Part shown: piece by piece, positions 24,120-33,758 of the stretch
Position numbering within the stretch: the stretch's first letter is position 1
How the letters are laid out: each line of letters opens with the position of its first letter
From: JAQUCI01 sp034932685
GTDB lineage: Bacteria > Bacillota_I > Bacilli_A > Erysipelotrichales > Erysipelotrichaceae
NCBI GenBank assembly: GCA_034932685.1
Contig: JAYFOM010000009.1
Coordinates: forward strand, 1-58,564
Length of the DNA stretch: 58,564 bases
Direction: 5' to 3'
Translations under genes and position numbers: made by a program
The notes under the pieces: generated by a model
What the model was told of the DNA's origin: nothing
Seen by the model: the letters and a program-made list of their open reading frames with translations, nothing else
Databases searched by the model: none

Positions 24120-25544
24120 ATGACATATAGATTCCCATCACTTAAAGATGCCCAGAAAAGAACAACTCAACAAGCACCGATCAAACGGGATCTTTTTTAC
24201 TTGAATGAACAAATAAACAACCTAGGCGATAATCTAAAGTTTTATCTTCGTACTTATGGTTGTCAAGCAAACGAGCGTGACTCTGAAAGTTTGGTTGGTA
24301 TATTAAAAGCTCTTGGTTTTAGTTCGACCGAAGATCTTAATGAAGCTGATCTAGTTATTTTAAACACCTGTGCTATTCGAAAAAATGCAGAAGATAAGGT
24401 TTTTGGTGAAATCGGTTATTTAAAACAATATAAAGACAAAAAACCGGAATTATTAATCGCTATTGGTGGTTGCATGGCACAAGAAGAGGCGGTTATAGAA
24501 CTTTTGATCAACAAGTATCCTCATGTTGATCTAGTTTTTGGTACACATAATATTCATCGTTTACCCCAGTTATTACATCAAGTGATGATTACCCATGAAA
24601 GAGTTTTTGAAGTATATTCAAAAGAGGGTGAAGTTATTGAAGGGATTCCCGTTGATCGCTTTATTAAACATAAAGCCTGGGTCAATATTATCTATGGTTG
24701 TGATAAGTTTTGTACATATTGCATTGTTCCATATACAAGAGGAAAAGAACGATCACGAATGATCGATGATATAATCACTGAAGTTAAAGATTTAGTAGCT
24801 AATAATTATCAAGAAATTACCTTACTTGGACAAAACGTTAATGCTTATGGAAAAGATCTTGGCTACAATGATGGTTTTAGTCTACTTTTAGAAGAAGTCG
24901 CTAAAACTGGGATAAAGCGTGTTAGATTTACTACCAGTCACCCATGGGACTTTACAGATGAAACAATTGATATCATCGCTAAATATGATAATATCATGCC
25001 ATTTTTACATTTACCGGTGCAATCTGGTAATAACGAAATCTTAAAATTGATGGGTAGACGCTATACGGTTGAAAGATATAAAGCCATTTATGATCGTTTA
25101 TCAAGTTTATTACCAAATTGTGCTTTTTCAACTGATATTATCGTTGGATTTCCGAATGAAACTGATGCTCAATTTCAAGATACTTTAGATTTATATGACT
25201 ATTGTAAGTTTGATAATGCTTATACTTTTATATATTCACCACGAAGTGGCACCCCAGCTGCTAATATGGTTGATAATGTTAGCACAGAAGTAAAACAAAA
25301 AAGATTGAGCATATTAAATGAAAAAGTAGATAAGTATGCTAAAATGAAAAACGAAGTTTATATTGCTCAAACCGTTAAAGTGCTTGTAGACGGTTTAAGC
25401 AAAAAGAACAAAAATGTCTATAGTGGTTATACTGAAACCAATAAATTGGTTAATTTTACTGGCGTTAACTTAGAGCCAGGTATGATCGTAGATGTGTTGA
25501 TTACTGACGCTAAAACATGGTCACTTAATGGAAAATGTGTTTAA
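24120..25544 (+). CDS. miaB: tRNA-2-methylthio-N6-dimethylallyladenosine synthase MiaB
   Basis: 474 aa. The UPF0004 domain has YGCQANERDSE, LNTCAIR and GGCMAQ with three cluster Cys. The radical SAM motif is CDKFCTYCIVPYTRGKERSR. A TRAM domain ends the protein (VLVDGLSKKNKNVYSG ...). It adds a methylthio group to i6A37 of tRNA. The N-terminal extension of about 40 residues is as in Bacillus MiaB. AAAGGA precedes ATG 24120. Confidence 0.95.
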   Translation: MTYRFPSLKDAQKRTTQQAPIKRDLFYLNEQINNLGDNLKFYLRTYGCQANERDSESLVGILKALGFSSTEDLNEADLVILNTCAIRKNAEDKVFGEIGYLKQYKDKKPELLIAIGGCMAQEEAVIELLINKYPHVDLVFGTHNIHRLPQLLHQVMITHERVFEVYSKEGEVIEGIPVDRFIKHKAWVNIIYGCDKFCTYCIVPYTRGKERSRMIDDIITEVKDLVANNYQEITLLGQNVNAYGKDLGYNDGFSLLLEEVAKTGIKRVRFTTSHPWDFTDETIDIIAKYDNIMPFLHLPVQSGNNEILKLMGRRYTVERYKAIYDRLSSLLPNCAFSTDIIVGFPNETDAQFQDTLDLYDYCKFDNAYTFIYSPRSGTPAANMVDNVSTEVKQKRLSILNEKVDKYAKMKNEVYIAQTVKVLVDGLSKKNKNVYSGYTETNKLVNFTGVNLEPGMIVDVLITDAKTWSLNGKCV

Positions 25545-25552
25545 TACTATAT

Positions 25553-25581
25553 TTGAATACATGTTTTAAAACGAGTATAAT
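25553..25581 (+). promoter_or_regulatory. Promoter of rnjB(-ftsK)
   Basis: TTGAAT (25553-25558), 17-bp spacer, TATAAT (25576-25581). Leader about 18 nt. Confidence 0.75.
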
Positions 25582-25605
25582 AAAAGAAAGAGTATGGAGG
25601 AAAAA

Positions 25606-27270
25606 ATGGAAAATATCCGCCTTTTTGCGTTAGGTGGTCTTGATGAGGATGGAAAGAATCTTTATGTAGTCGAGATCAATGACGATATAATTTTAATTGA
25701 AGCAGGATTAAAATATCCTGAAAGTAATCAACTGGGTGTTGAAATGATCATCCCAGATTTTAATTATTTAGTAAAAAACAAAGATAGAGTAAAAGCAATC
25801 TTTATAACCCATGCCCATGATGATGTATTAGGCGCTCTTGGACATTTGGTAAAACAGATCAATGCTCCTATCTATACAACACCCCTAACAGCGGCTGTAA
25901 TTGAAATGAACATGCAGAAATTAGGCATTACTAAGTATAAATTAAACTTGATCAAACGTAGTGATAAACTTAAAATTGGAAAAATTGAGGTCGTGACTTT
26001 TGGCTTAACGACATCAATTATGGACGGTTATGGTTTAGCCATAGCTACAAGTTATGGTTATATTGTATATTGTGGTGAATTCATTATCGATTCTGATGTT
26101 AAATTAGCGCCATTCGCAAGTGATGTTGCAGAATTTGCCGAAATAGGCAAAAAGGGCGTTTTCGCTTTAATGTGCGAATCAAGCAGTATTGATAATAAAG
26201 GGTATACTGCTCCACAACATAAAATTACCGAACTTGTTGAGACGCATATTGAAAATGCACCAGGCAGGATAATCATAACGGCTTATGAACAAAATCTATA
26301 TCGCATAATCGAGATACTAGAATTAGCGAACAAATATCATAAAAGAGTATTCATTTATGATGATAACTTACGAGAATTATTGAAGAAGGTTGAAAAACTT
26401 GGCTATTACTTCTTGGCAAGTAAAGTTAACATGTTAAAAAGCAAGTTTAGTAATGATTTAGAAGATGTTATTGTCCTTGTTACTGGAAATGGACCCAATG
26501 TTTTCAGGATAATGATGAAAATAGCGATGGGTGAAGATAATGTTGTCTCACTTAATCAAAATGATACAGTAATAATTGGATCACCAAGTGGTGATGCGAT
26601 TGAAGTTGAAGCAAGTAATATGGAGAACGAACTTTACAAAGAAAACGTTAAGGTTGTAGTACTAGATAGTCGTAAAGTACGCTCAATTCACGCTTCAACC
26701 GAAGATTTAAAAATGATGATCTATCTTTTCAAGCCAAAGTATTACGTACCAATTAAGGGTGAATACCGTCATTTAGTAAATAATGCCAATATTGCGCTTG
26801 ACATGGGTTATCGAGCTGATCATATCATCGTTTTGGATAATGGTCAGATTGCATCTTTTGAAAATGGTTTATTAAAAACAACATCAGATTTAATCGATCT
26901 AAATGAAGTCATGATTGACAGTAATTATAATACTGATGTTAGCAGCTTCGTTTTAAAAGATCGTGATGTACTATCAAAAGATGGAGCTATCATTGTTGGT
27001 ATCATAATCAATTACAATACTAAAGAAGTAATTGGTGGACCAGATGTGCAGTCAAGAGGGCTTATTTACTTAAAGGACGCTGACTATATCGTTAAAGAAG
27101 TCGGAAATATCCTTGAGGAAACGATCAAAGAAGCAGTAGAACAGAAACGTTTTGAAAATATGGCGATAAGAATGGAAGCTAAAGAGCGTATAACTCGTTA
27201 TTTACTAAGAGAAACAGGTAAAAGACCGATGATATTACCTACCATAGTTGAGATTAATATTGCTGATTAA
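25606..27270 (+). CDS. rnjB: Ribonuclease J2-like protein with degenerate active site
   Basis: 554 aa, beta-lactamase/beta-CASP fold with a C-terminal domain (GGPDVQSRGLIYL). The metal motif HxHxDH reads HAHDDV (69-74); the HSIPD segment reads TTSIMD with no His; TGDFK reads CGEFI; and PVHGEYR reads PIKGEYR. RNase J2 of Bacillus likewise departs from the canonical motif and mainly supports J1, and its gene lies next to spoIIIE/ftsK as here. So it is likely the J2 subunit with little or no nuclease activity of its own. Start ATG 25606 after GGAGG; an ATG at 25594 overlaps that site. Confidence 0.85.
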   Translation: MENIRLFALGGLDEDGKNLYVVEINDDIILIEAGLKYPESNQLGVEMIIPDFNYLVKNKDRVKAIFITHAHDDVLGALGHLVKQINAPIYTTPLTAAVIEMNMQKLGITKYKLNLIKRSDKLKIGKIEVVTFGLTTSIMDGYGLAIATSYGYIVYCGEFIIDSDVKLAPFASDVAEFAEIGKKGVFALMCESSSIDNKGYTAPQHKITELVETHIENAPGRIIITAYEQNLYRIIEILELANKYHKRVFIYDDNLRELLKKVEKLGYYFLASKVNMLKSKFSNDLEDVIVLVTGNGPNVFRIMMKIAMGEDNVVSLNQNDTVIIGSPSGDAIEVEASNMENELYKENVKVVVLDSRKVRSIHASTEDLKMMIYLFKPKYYVPIKGEYRHLVNNANIALDMGYRADHIIVLDNGQIASFENGLLKTTSDLIDLNEVMIDSNYNTDVSSFVLKDRDVLSKDGAIIVGIIINYNTKEVIGGPDVQSRGLIYLKDADYIVKEVGNILEETIKEAVEQKRFENMAIRMEAKERITRYLLRETGKRPMILPTIVEINIAD

Positions 27271-27282
27271 GGGAGAGTAAAG

Positions 27283-29412
27283 ATGTCTGGAAAAAAGAAA
27301 AAGAATACAGTTCATAATTTAGAGAATGATATATATATGACAATATTAGGGGTGGCGATCATCGCTTTTGTCATTATTGGTTTTCAACGCTATGGACCAA
27401 TCGGTATCTTTTTAACTAACATCGTCAGATTTTTATTTGGTCAGCATGATTTTATTATCTATTTTATTCTACTTATGATTGCTTTATTCATCATTTTTGC
27501 ACGAAGAAAGCAGTTAAGATTTAATAGATATTTGTTTTCATTGATCATCTTGTACTTTGCTTTTTTATTATGGCAATCAATGAATGGATTTAATGAACTA
27601 ACAGGCTTTAATGTTGTTAAAGAGTATTTAAGTCGCATTGGATCGATATTTAGTAATGAGCAAAGTGCTCATGGTGGCTTTGTGGGTGCAATACTATACG
27701 GTGTTACCTCATTATTGGTTGAAAAAAACGGTACCTATGTTATTATTGGAGCATTTGTCTTGATAAGTTTGCTGTTATTGGTTGATTTTAAGCAATTACC
27801 ACAAATTATCAAGCCGAAGAAAACTACTACAACAATAATCAGTGATGAAGAGTTTAAAGAACTAGATAAATCTGAGAAGAAAAAATCAGTATTTATTGAT
27901 ATCGATAAACCAAAAACAACTAAACCAAATGAGCTAACAACAACTGAAGTTGTGAAAACAACTTCAGCTGCTACGATCACTTCTAATTTGAATTATGCTT
28001 TGCCACCTTTATCATTACTAGAAAATGTCACTAATAAGAAAAGCTCAAGTTTAAACAGTAGGGCAGCAGATCAAAAATCTAGAAGATTGCTTGAGATATT
28101 AAAAGAGTTTGGTATTAATGCGGAATTAATTGGTAATAATGTTGGACCATCAGTCACAAAAATTGAGATAAAACCGGATTCTAATGTTAAGATAAGCAAA
28201 ATAGCAGCGATCCAAGACAACTTAAAAATGGAACTAGCTGCTAAAAGTATACGAATTGAAGCACCAATCCCTGGAAGAAATGCGGTTGGGGTTGAAATAC
28301 CTAATGTTGAGATGATTCCTGTAAGAATGCTTGAGTTGATCAGTTCAATACCGGAAGAGATGAAACACAAAAAACTCACCTTTATTCTTGGTAAGGATCT
28401 TATGGGGAAACCAGTTTATTGTGAGTTAGATAAAATGCCACATTTATTAATAGCTGGAGCAACTGGTAGTGGTAAATCAGTTTGTGTTAATGGCTTGATT
28501 TGCACAATGTTACTTAGAGCTTCACCTGATGAAATTAAGATGTTATTGATTGATCCTAAAAAGGTTGAATTTACACAATACCATCAAATTCCTCATCTAA
28601 TTGGACCGGTTATTAATGATAGTAATGATGCCGCAAAAGCATTGAAGGTCATCGTTGATTATATGGAGAATCGTTATGAAATATTCTCTAAATGTGGTGT
28701 ACGTAACATTTCAACTTATAATGAATATTTGAAGAATCATCCTGAAGAGAAACTAGCTTTAATGCCTCGTATTGTCGTTATCATTGACGAGTTGGCTGAT
28801 TTGATGTCTACAGTTGGCAAGGATGTTGAGCAAAGTATTCAGCGAATTACACAGTTAGCAAGAGCTGCTGGTATTCATTTGATCGTTGCAACGCAAAGAC
28901 CTAGCACGGATGTCATCACTGGTATCATTAAAGCAAATATACCAAGTCGTATCGCTTTTGCGGTTAGTAGTGGTATTGATTCACGAACAATTATTGATAC
29001 TGTTGGGGCTGAACGTTTATTGGGAAATGGTGATATGTTGTATTGGCCTATTGGTGAGCCTACAGCAATCCGTTTACAAGGCGTTTATGTTACTGATGAT
29101 GAAGTAAGTAAAATTGCCCAATACTCTGCTAATCAAGCTAAACCAAGCTATGATGATGCTTTTATTAGGCTAGAAGAACTAGATAATGATCAAGATGGTT
29201 TTAACACAAATTATTCAGCTGATCCGCTTTATGATGAAGTTGTTGAATATGTAAAAGAGGCTCAAAAAGCTTCTACTTCCTTATTACAACGGAAATTTGG
29301 TATTGGCTATAATCGTGCAGCACGGTTGGTTGATGTAATGGAGCAAAGAGGACTTATAGGACCTGCCCAAGGCAGTAAACCACGTGATGTGTATATCGAG
29401 AAAAATCAATGA
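27283..29412 (+). CDS. ftsK: DNA translocase FtsK/SpoIIIE
   Basis: 709 aa. About four N-terminal membrane segments (residues 17-170), a Thr/Lys-rich linker (175-255), then the motor: GATGSGKSV (Walker A), VVIIDELADLM (Walker B), THLIVATQRPS-like LIVATQRPSTD, and a C-terminal winged-helix gamma domain (STSLLQRKFGIGYNRAARLVD). It pumps chromosomal DNA through the division septum. It follows rnjB by 12 bases with AGGGAGAG. A weak terminator follows. Confidence 0.96.
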   Translation: MSGKKKKNTVHNLENDIYMTILGVAIIAFVIIGFQRYGPIGIFLTNIVRFLFGQHDFIIYFILLMIALFIIFARRKQLRFNRYLFSLIILYFAFLLWQSMNGFNELTGFNVVKEYLSRIGSIFSNEQSAHGGFVGAILYGVTSLLVEKNGTYVIIGAFVLISLLLLVDFKQLPQIIKPKKTTTTIISDEEFKELDKSEKKKSVFIDIDKPKTTKPNELTTTEVVKTTSAATITSNLNYALPPLSLLENVTNKKSSSLNSRAADQKSRRLLEILKEFGINAELIGNNVGPSVTKIEIKPDSNVKISKIAAIQDNLKMELAAKSIRIEAPIPGRNAVGVEIPNVEMIPVRMLELISSIPEEMKHKKLTFILGKDLMGKPVYCELDKMPHLLIAGATGSGKSVCVNGLICTMLLRASPDEIKMLLIDPKKVEFTQYHQIPHLIGPVINDSNDAAKALKVIVDYMENRYEIFSKCGVRNISTYNEYLKNHPEEKLALMPRIVVIIDELADLMSTVGKDVEQSIQRITQLARAAGIHLIVATQRPSTDVITGIIKANIPSRIAFAVSSGIDSRTIIDTVGAERLLGNGDMLYWPIGEPTAIRLQGVYVTDDEVSKIAQYSANQAKPSYDDAFIRLEELDNDQDGFNTNYSADPLYDEVVEYVKEAQKASTSLLQRKFGIGYNRAARLVDVMEQRGLIGPAQGSKPRDVYIEKNQ

Positions 29413-29434
29413 AGTTCCTGAATGGGAACTTTTT
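29412..29434 (+). terminator. Terminator of ftsK
   Basis: AAGTTCC (29412-29418) pairs with GGAACTT (29425-29431), 6-nt loop, then five T. Short stem, moderate strength. Confidence 0.65.
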
Positions 29435-29442
29435 ATTAGTTA

Positions 29443-29451
29443 TGATATAAT
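29443..29451 (+). promoter_or_regulatory. Extended -10 promoter of the M16 peptidase operon
   Basis: TGATATAAT at 29443-29451 with no clear -35. The start near 29458 is five bases before GGAGG (29463-29467), giving a leader of about 15 nt. Confidence 0.55.
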
Positions 29452-29472
29452 CATTTGCAGTCGGAGGTTTTT

Positions 29473-30729
29473 ATGGATCATAAAAAAATACAAGATAATG
29501 TACATCTCTATGTTGAAGAAACCAAGAAGTTTAAAGACTTAACAATAGAGGTTAGATTTTTAAGTCAGATTAATGATAAAAACGCTACAACGCGATCAAT
29601 CCTAGCTTTAATGATGCAAGATCGTAGTGTTAAATATGATACTAAGATAAAGATGAATAGTGCTCTTGATAATCTTTTTGGTGCATCGCTTTTAATACGT
29701 ACTTTAGGTTATGGCAGTGGTGCTGTAGTTAGATTTGCGATACGTGCAATTGATAAAAAATATGTTAATGAAGATATCCTAAATGCTCAATTTAATTTTT
29801 TAAGTGAGATCATTTTCAAGCCTTTATTTGTCGCATCAACATTTGATGAAGCTAAGTTGACATTATATAACGAACTGTTAAGAACACAAGATGAACCTCG
29901 TGATTATGCAATTAAACTAGCACAACAATATGCTGGACATGATTATCCATTAGCGATCAATATTGATGGGGAGTTAAATGTGCTTGAAAAGATCACGTTA
30001 AATGATGTCATTGCGGAGTATCATAAGATGCTTATAGAAGATGAGATAACTATTACTATAGTTGGCGATATCAAACTTGTTGATGTTTTAAATCATGTTG
30101 ATACTTATTTACCATTCACTAAACGTGAAACTAAACAAGATACATACTATTTAGTTAAATCAGAAAAAGAACAGATAATTGAAGTTAATAAGGATCTAGA
30201 ACAAACTAATTTAGTGATGGTATACAATACTAACATCGCGATCAATGATCCCTTGTACTACAGTCTTAGGATTGCAACAATTGCCCTTGGACAGTTACCA
30301 ATATCACTTCTTTTTACAGAAATAAGAGAAAAAAGAAGCTTGTGTTACAACATATCTTCATCATTGATCAGTTTTGATGGTGTGATGATGATATATACTG
30401 GAATTGATGATAAAAATCTTGAACAAAGTAAATCGCTGATCATTGAACAAGTAGCATCAATCATTAATAATCCGCTTGCAGATAAACTAATGAAAGCATC
30501 AAAAGAAATGTTGATCAACAGTATAAATAGCATAACAGATAATCCCAATGCCATTTTAAACTTCGTCTATCAGAATCATTTATTAAAACAGAATTGCAGT
30601 TATGATGATATGATAGAGTTAATTAAGCAAGTTGATAACGAAAGCGTAATGAAAGCCTTTAAACAACTTAAACTTAATACGATCTTAACACTTAGAAAAA
30701 AGGATGTCTCAGATGAAAAGAATAGATAA
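29473..30729 (+). CDS. ymfF: M16-family zinc peptidase homologue, YmfF-like, without HxxEH
   Basis: 418 aa in two M16 halves. The segment where the zinc motif belongs (ATTRSILALMMQDRSVKYDT) has no HxxEH, so this subunit should be inactive. FTEIREKRSLCYNISSSL in the C-terminal half matches the conserved RxxY-type region that completes the active site of a partner. Such inactive/active M16 pairs form heterodimers. ATG 29473 has GGAGG at 29463-29467. It overlaps the active partner by 17 nt. Confidence 0.88.
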   Translation: MDHKKIQDNVHLYVEETKKFKDLTIEVRFLSQINDKNATTRSILALMMQDRSVKYDTKIKMNSALDNLFGASLLIRTLGYGSGAVVRFAIRAIDKKYVNEDILNAQFNFLSEIIFKPLFVASTFDEAKLTLYNELLRTQDEPRDYAIKLAQQYAGHDYPLAINIDGELNVLEKITLNDVIAEYHKMLIEDEITITIVGDIKLVDVLNHVDTYLPFTKRETKQDTYYLVKSEKEQIIEVNKDLEQTNLVMVYNTNIAINDPLYYSLRIATIALGQLPISLLFTEIREKRSLCYNISSSLISFDGVMMIYTGIDDKNLEQSKSLIIEQVASIINNPLADKLMKASKEMLINSINSITDNPNAILNFVYQNHLLKQNCSYDDMIELIKQVDNESVMKAFKQLKLNTILTLRKKDVSDEKNR

Positions 30730-32014
30730 TGATAAATTTAAAGAAACAATATATACTGATGTTCTTGAAAACGGACTACAGGTATTTATAATTCACAAAC
30801 CAGAATACGCATCCTCATCAGCGCTATTCGCTGTTCCTTATGGATCACTTGATTATAAACAGACCATTAGTGATAATAAATTCTTTGTTCAACCAGGAGC
30901 TGCTCATTTTCTTGAACATAAACTTTTTGAAGATGAAGAAGGGGATATTATGGGTCTTTTCTCAGCAATGGGTGCTAATGTTAATGCTTTTACCTCATAC
31001 AATGAGACGGTTTATTACTTTTCAACTTCAAACAGTAATATTGATAAACCATTAAACTTGTTGCTTGATTTTGTTCAACAATTAAGGATCAATGATGAAT
31101 CTGTGGAGAAAGAAAAGGGTATCATAACCCAAGAATTATTAATGTATAAACAGATGCCAGATAGTCGCTTGCTTAATGAGGCATTAAAAGCACTGTTTCA
31201 TGATTTTCCACTAAAACATGATATTGGTGGAACGGTTGAATCAGTGACAGCCATTACAACTGAAGAATTAACTAAAGCACATGAGTACAATTATCATCCA
31301 GCTAACATGAAATTAGTCATTGTTACAGGTAATGATCCTAAACACATATTAGATATTGTTAAAAGCAATCAATCAAAAAAAATATTTAGTGATTTTTCAC
31401 CACTTAAACGACAAGTTTATGATGAACCATATGAAGTTGTAAGCAATAACGTTACGATCAATATGGATGTTAGCCAACCAAAGGTTTGCTTAGCGTATAA
31501 AATGAAAGTTGTGAACGAATCAGATGAGCAACGCAACAAAAATGAATGGGCATTACGTTTTATCATGGAATCATACTTTAGCGGCTTAAATGAAGAGTAC
31601 CAAAAATGGTTAGATGATAGGATCATAACGGATTACTTTGGCTATGATGTAGATCTTACTGCAGATTATGCGATATTGCTTTTCTTTAATGAAACCGATA
31701 ATGTAGAATTGTTTAGTAGGACGCTTGATGCTCAACTTAAACAGATGAAAAAAGGTTTAATAGAAGTTGATCAGATAAATCAATTAAAGAAAAGATATTT
31801 TGGACAAACATTGCGTATTTTTAATAACATCAATGACATCGGTGTTTCCTATGTACGTAGTATCATTAACAAGATTGATCTATTTAGAAGTATCGAATTG
31901 ATAAACGAAGTAGATATTGAAACAATACTAGAAGCATTAAAACGCGTTGATCTTAACAACTCATCATTGATAACCATTAAAAAAGAAGGAGTAAAACAAG
32001 ATGACAGAACATGA
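30713..32014 (+). CDS. ymfH: M16-family zinc peptidase, YmfH-like, catalytic
   Basis: 433 aa. AAHFLEHKLFED holds HFLEH (65-69), the inverted zinc motif, with the downstream Glu in a region around KEKGIITQELLMYKQMPD. With the inactive YmfF-like protein it should form a clam-shell peptidase for short unfolded peptides. Order ftsK-ymfF-ymfH follows Bacillus. ATG 30713 is nine bases after AAAGGA; ATG 30704 is too close. It overlaps the next gene by 14 nt. Confidence 0.9.
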   Translation: MKRIDNDKFKETIYTDVLENGLQVFIIHKPEYASSSALFAVPYGSLDYKQTISDNKFFVQPGAAHFLEHKLFEDEEGDIMGLFSAMGANVNAFTSYNETVYYFSTSNSNIDKPLNLLLDFVQQLRINDESVEKEKGIITQELLMYKQMPDSRLLNEALKALFHDFPLKHDIGGTVESVTAITTEELTKAHEYNYHPANMKLVIVTGNDPKHILDIVKSNQSKKIFSDFSPLKRQVYDEPYEVVSNNVTINMDVSQPKVCLAYKMKVVNESDEQRNKNEWALRFIMESYFSGLNEEYQKWLDDRIITDYFGYDVDLTADYAILLFFNETDNVELFSRTLDAQLKQMKKGLIEVDQINQLKKRYFGQTLRIFNNINDIGVSYVRSIINKIDLFRSIELINEVDIETILEALKRVDLNNSSLITIKKEGVKQDDRT

Positions 32015-32390
32015 ATTTAACGATGTAGAAACCTCTATCCTCAATACTATTACCGACAATGCGCAATATGATTTCAAAACTAAAATAGCCGCGACACTAA
32101 GGTATTCCGGTGGTAAAGAAATTGAAAGAACAGATCGAACACCTGCTGTTTATCAAACATTTATGTTATATAATCGCGATTTAATAAATGAACAATACGC
32201 TGATCAATTAGCACAAATTGATGTTGATAAAATCGCAAACGCGGCATTTGAATTACTAGTTAAAGAATGCACCGATGATTTTTTCATGTATCGTAAAGCA
32301 ACAAACAACCTTGTTAAAATGGTTTATTTAGCAGCTATTGTTATCTTAGTAATTGCCTTGTTACTTCACGTATTAGGTTGGACTGTTTAG
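32001..32390 (+). CDS. Small tail-anchored membrane protein of unknown function
   Basis: 129 aa, not recognised. A soluble, acidic N-terminal region (1-105) with ATLRYSGGKEIERTDRTPAV is followed by a single C-terminal membrane helix (about 106-126, MVYLAAIVILVIALLLHVLGW) and almost nothing after it, so the N-terminus should face the cytoplasm. It starts inside the M16 gene with AAGGAG ten bases upstream, so the two are co-translated. It occupies the place of Bacillus ymfI/ymfJ but does not resemble them by eye. Confidence 0.65.
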   Translation: MTEHEFNDVETSILNTITDNAQYDFKTKIAATLRYSGGKEIERTDRTPAVYQTFMLYNRDLINEQYADQLAQIDVDKIANAAFELLVKECTDDFFMYRKATNNLVKMVYLAAIVILVIALLLHVLGWTV

Positions 32391-32407
32391 TATAGGATAA
32401 ATAGCTA

Positions 32408-32441
32408 AAAATGGTAGATATTGTGCTATTATTACCATTTT
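32408..32441 (+). repeat. Inverted repeat downstream of the M16 operon
   Basis: AAAATGGTA (32408-32416) pairs with TACCATTTT (32433-32441) around a 16-nt loop; the T-run is short. It may be a weak terminator of the M16 operon. An imperfect second repeat (AATGG ... CCATT) follows. Confidence 0.4.
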
Positions 32442-32488
32442 ATCTAATGAAAATGGTGTTTATTCACGATATTAGCCATTATGTTAAT

Positions 32489-32517
32489 TTGTTTTATTCT
32501 GATCTATCATTCATAAT
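32489..32517 (+). promoter_or_regulatory. Probable promoter of the ssb-like/thyA operon
   Basis: TTGTTT (32489-32494), 17-bp spacer, CATAAT (32512-32517). Leader about 18 nt. Confidence 0.55.
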
Positions 32518-32541
32518 CCTGCTATGAAAAGGAGGATTAAT

Positions 32542-32856
32542 ATGTTAAATCAGGTTGTTCTAGTTGGTAAAGTAGTACAAGAACCAGTTGTGAAAGAATT
32601 TGGTAATAATAATCAATTAGCAGTATTGGTGATTGAAGTTAAAAGAACTCTTACTAATAATGAAGAGGTAAATGATCAATTTCAGGTCATAATGTGGAAA
32701 AACACAATGCAAACATATCTTCAAGAGTGTAAGATAGACAATATCATTGGTATAAAAGGGCGCTTACAAGCTAATAATTTCGTTACTAAGGAAAAGAATA
32801 TGTTCTATAGCTGTGATATAATTACGGAAAGAATATCATTATTAAAACTTGATTAG
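32542..32856 (+). CDS. ssb: Short single-stranded DNA-binding protein without acidic tail
   Basis: 104 aa, one OB-fold: LNQVVLVGKVVQEPVVKEF at the start and FQVIMWKNTMQTYLQECKIDN further on match SSB (vi.WgklAe.....kGs). It ends just after the fold (ISLLKLD), lacking the Gly-rich linker and acidic DDDIPF tail that recruit partners in the main SSB. It is probably an accessory SSB; a full-length one would lie elsewhere. ATG 32542 follows GGAGG. It lies 29 bases before thyA. Confidence 0.8.
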   Translation: MLNQVVLVGKVVQEPVVKEFGNNNQLAVLVIEVKRTLTNNEEVNDQFQVIMWKNTMQTYLQECKIDNIIGIKGRLQANNFVTKEKNMFYSCDIITERISLLKLD

Positions 32857-32885
32857 TTAATTGAGCGCATTAATAGGAGTAAGTT

Positions 32886-33758
32886 ATGAAACAATATATT
32901 GATTTATGTAAACATGTCTTAGAAAATGGCAGTGATCGTTCTGATCGCACAAATACGGGAACCATCTCTACCTTTGGTTATCAACTAAGGGTAAATTTAG
33001 AAGATGGTTTTCCGCTTTTAACTACTAAGAAATTGCATTTTAAGTCGATAGCGATTGAACTTTTATGGTTTTTGACAGGATCAACAAATATCAAACCGTT
33101 AGTTGAACAAAATGTACGCATATGGAATGATTGGCCATATGCTAAGTTTCAAAAATCTGAAGATTATCATGGTGAAAGCATGGCAGAATTCGTTGAAAGA
33201 ATAAAAAATGATGATGCTTTTGCATTAAAATATGGTGATTTAGGTCCAGTGTATGGCAAACAATGGCGTGATTTTTTTGGTGTCGATCAAATAACTGAAC
33301 TGATTGATGATCTCAAGACTAATCCGTTTTCAAGACGTCATTTAGTGTGTGCATATAATCCAGCACAAAAAACTGATATGGCTTTACCACCTTGTCATGC
33401 TTTTTTCCAATTTTATGTCAGTTCTGATGGTAAAAAATTATCATGTCAGTTATATCAACGTAGCGCTGATGTCTTTTTGGGGGTACCTTTTAATATAGCT
33501 TCATACGCATTGCTTTTAATGATGGTGGCACAAGTTTGTGGTTATCAACCGTATGAATTCATTCATACTTTTGGCGATGTTCACATTTACAAAGATCATA
33601 TTGAACAAGTAAACCAACAACTTACTAGAGAGCCAAAACCATTACCAAAATTAATGCTAAATCCTAATGTAACTGATATTTTTGACTTTAAATATGAAGA
33701 TTTCACTCTTGTTGATTATGATCCATATCCATTGATCAAGGCTAAGGTAAGCGTTTAA
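32886..33758 (+). CDS. thyA: Thymidylate synthase
   Basis: 290 aa. RTGT-like DRTNTGTIS, the catalytic Cys in LPPCHAFFQFYV, and QLYQRSADVFLGVPFNIASYA are canonical ThyA. It converts dUMP to dTMP using methylene-THF, producing dihydrofolate. The stop shares a base with the folA start, so product and recycling enzyme are co-made. TAGGAG precedes the ATG. Confidence 0.97.
   Translation: MKQYIDLCKHVLENGSDRSDRTNTGTISTFGYQLRVNLEDGFPLLTTKKLHFKSIAIELLWFLTGSTNIKPLVEQNVRIWNDWPYAKFQKSEDYHGESMAEFVERIKNDDAFALKYGDLGPVYGKQWRDFFGVDQITELIDDLKTNPFSRRHLVCAYNPAQKTDMALPPCHAFFQFYVSSDGKKLSCQLYQRSADVFLGVPFNIASYALLLMMVAQVCGYQPYEFIHTFGDVHIYKDHIEQVNQQLTREPKPLPKLMLNPNVTDIFDFKYEDFTLVDYDPYPLIKAKVSV

Noticed and set aside
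29473..30729. Calling the first M16 gene an active peptidase
   Set aside because: No HxxEH or HxxDH is found in the N-terminal half.
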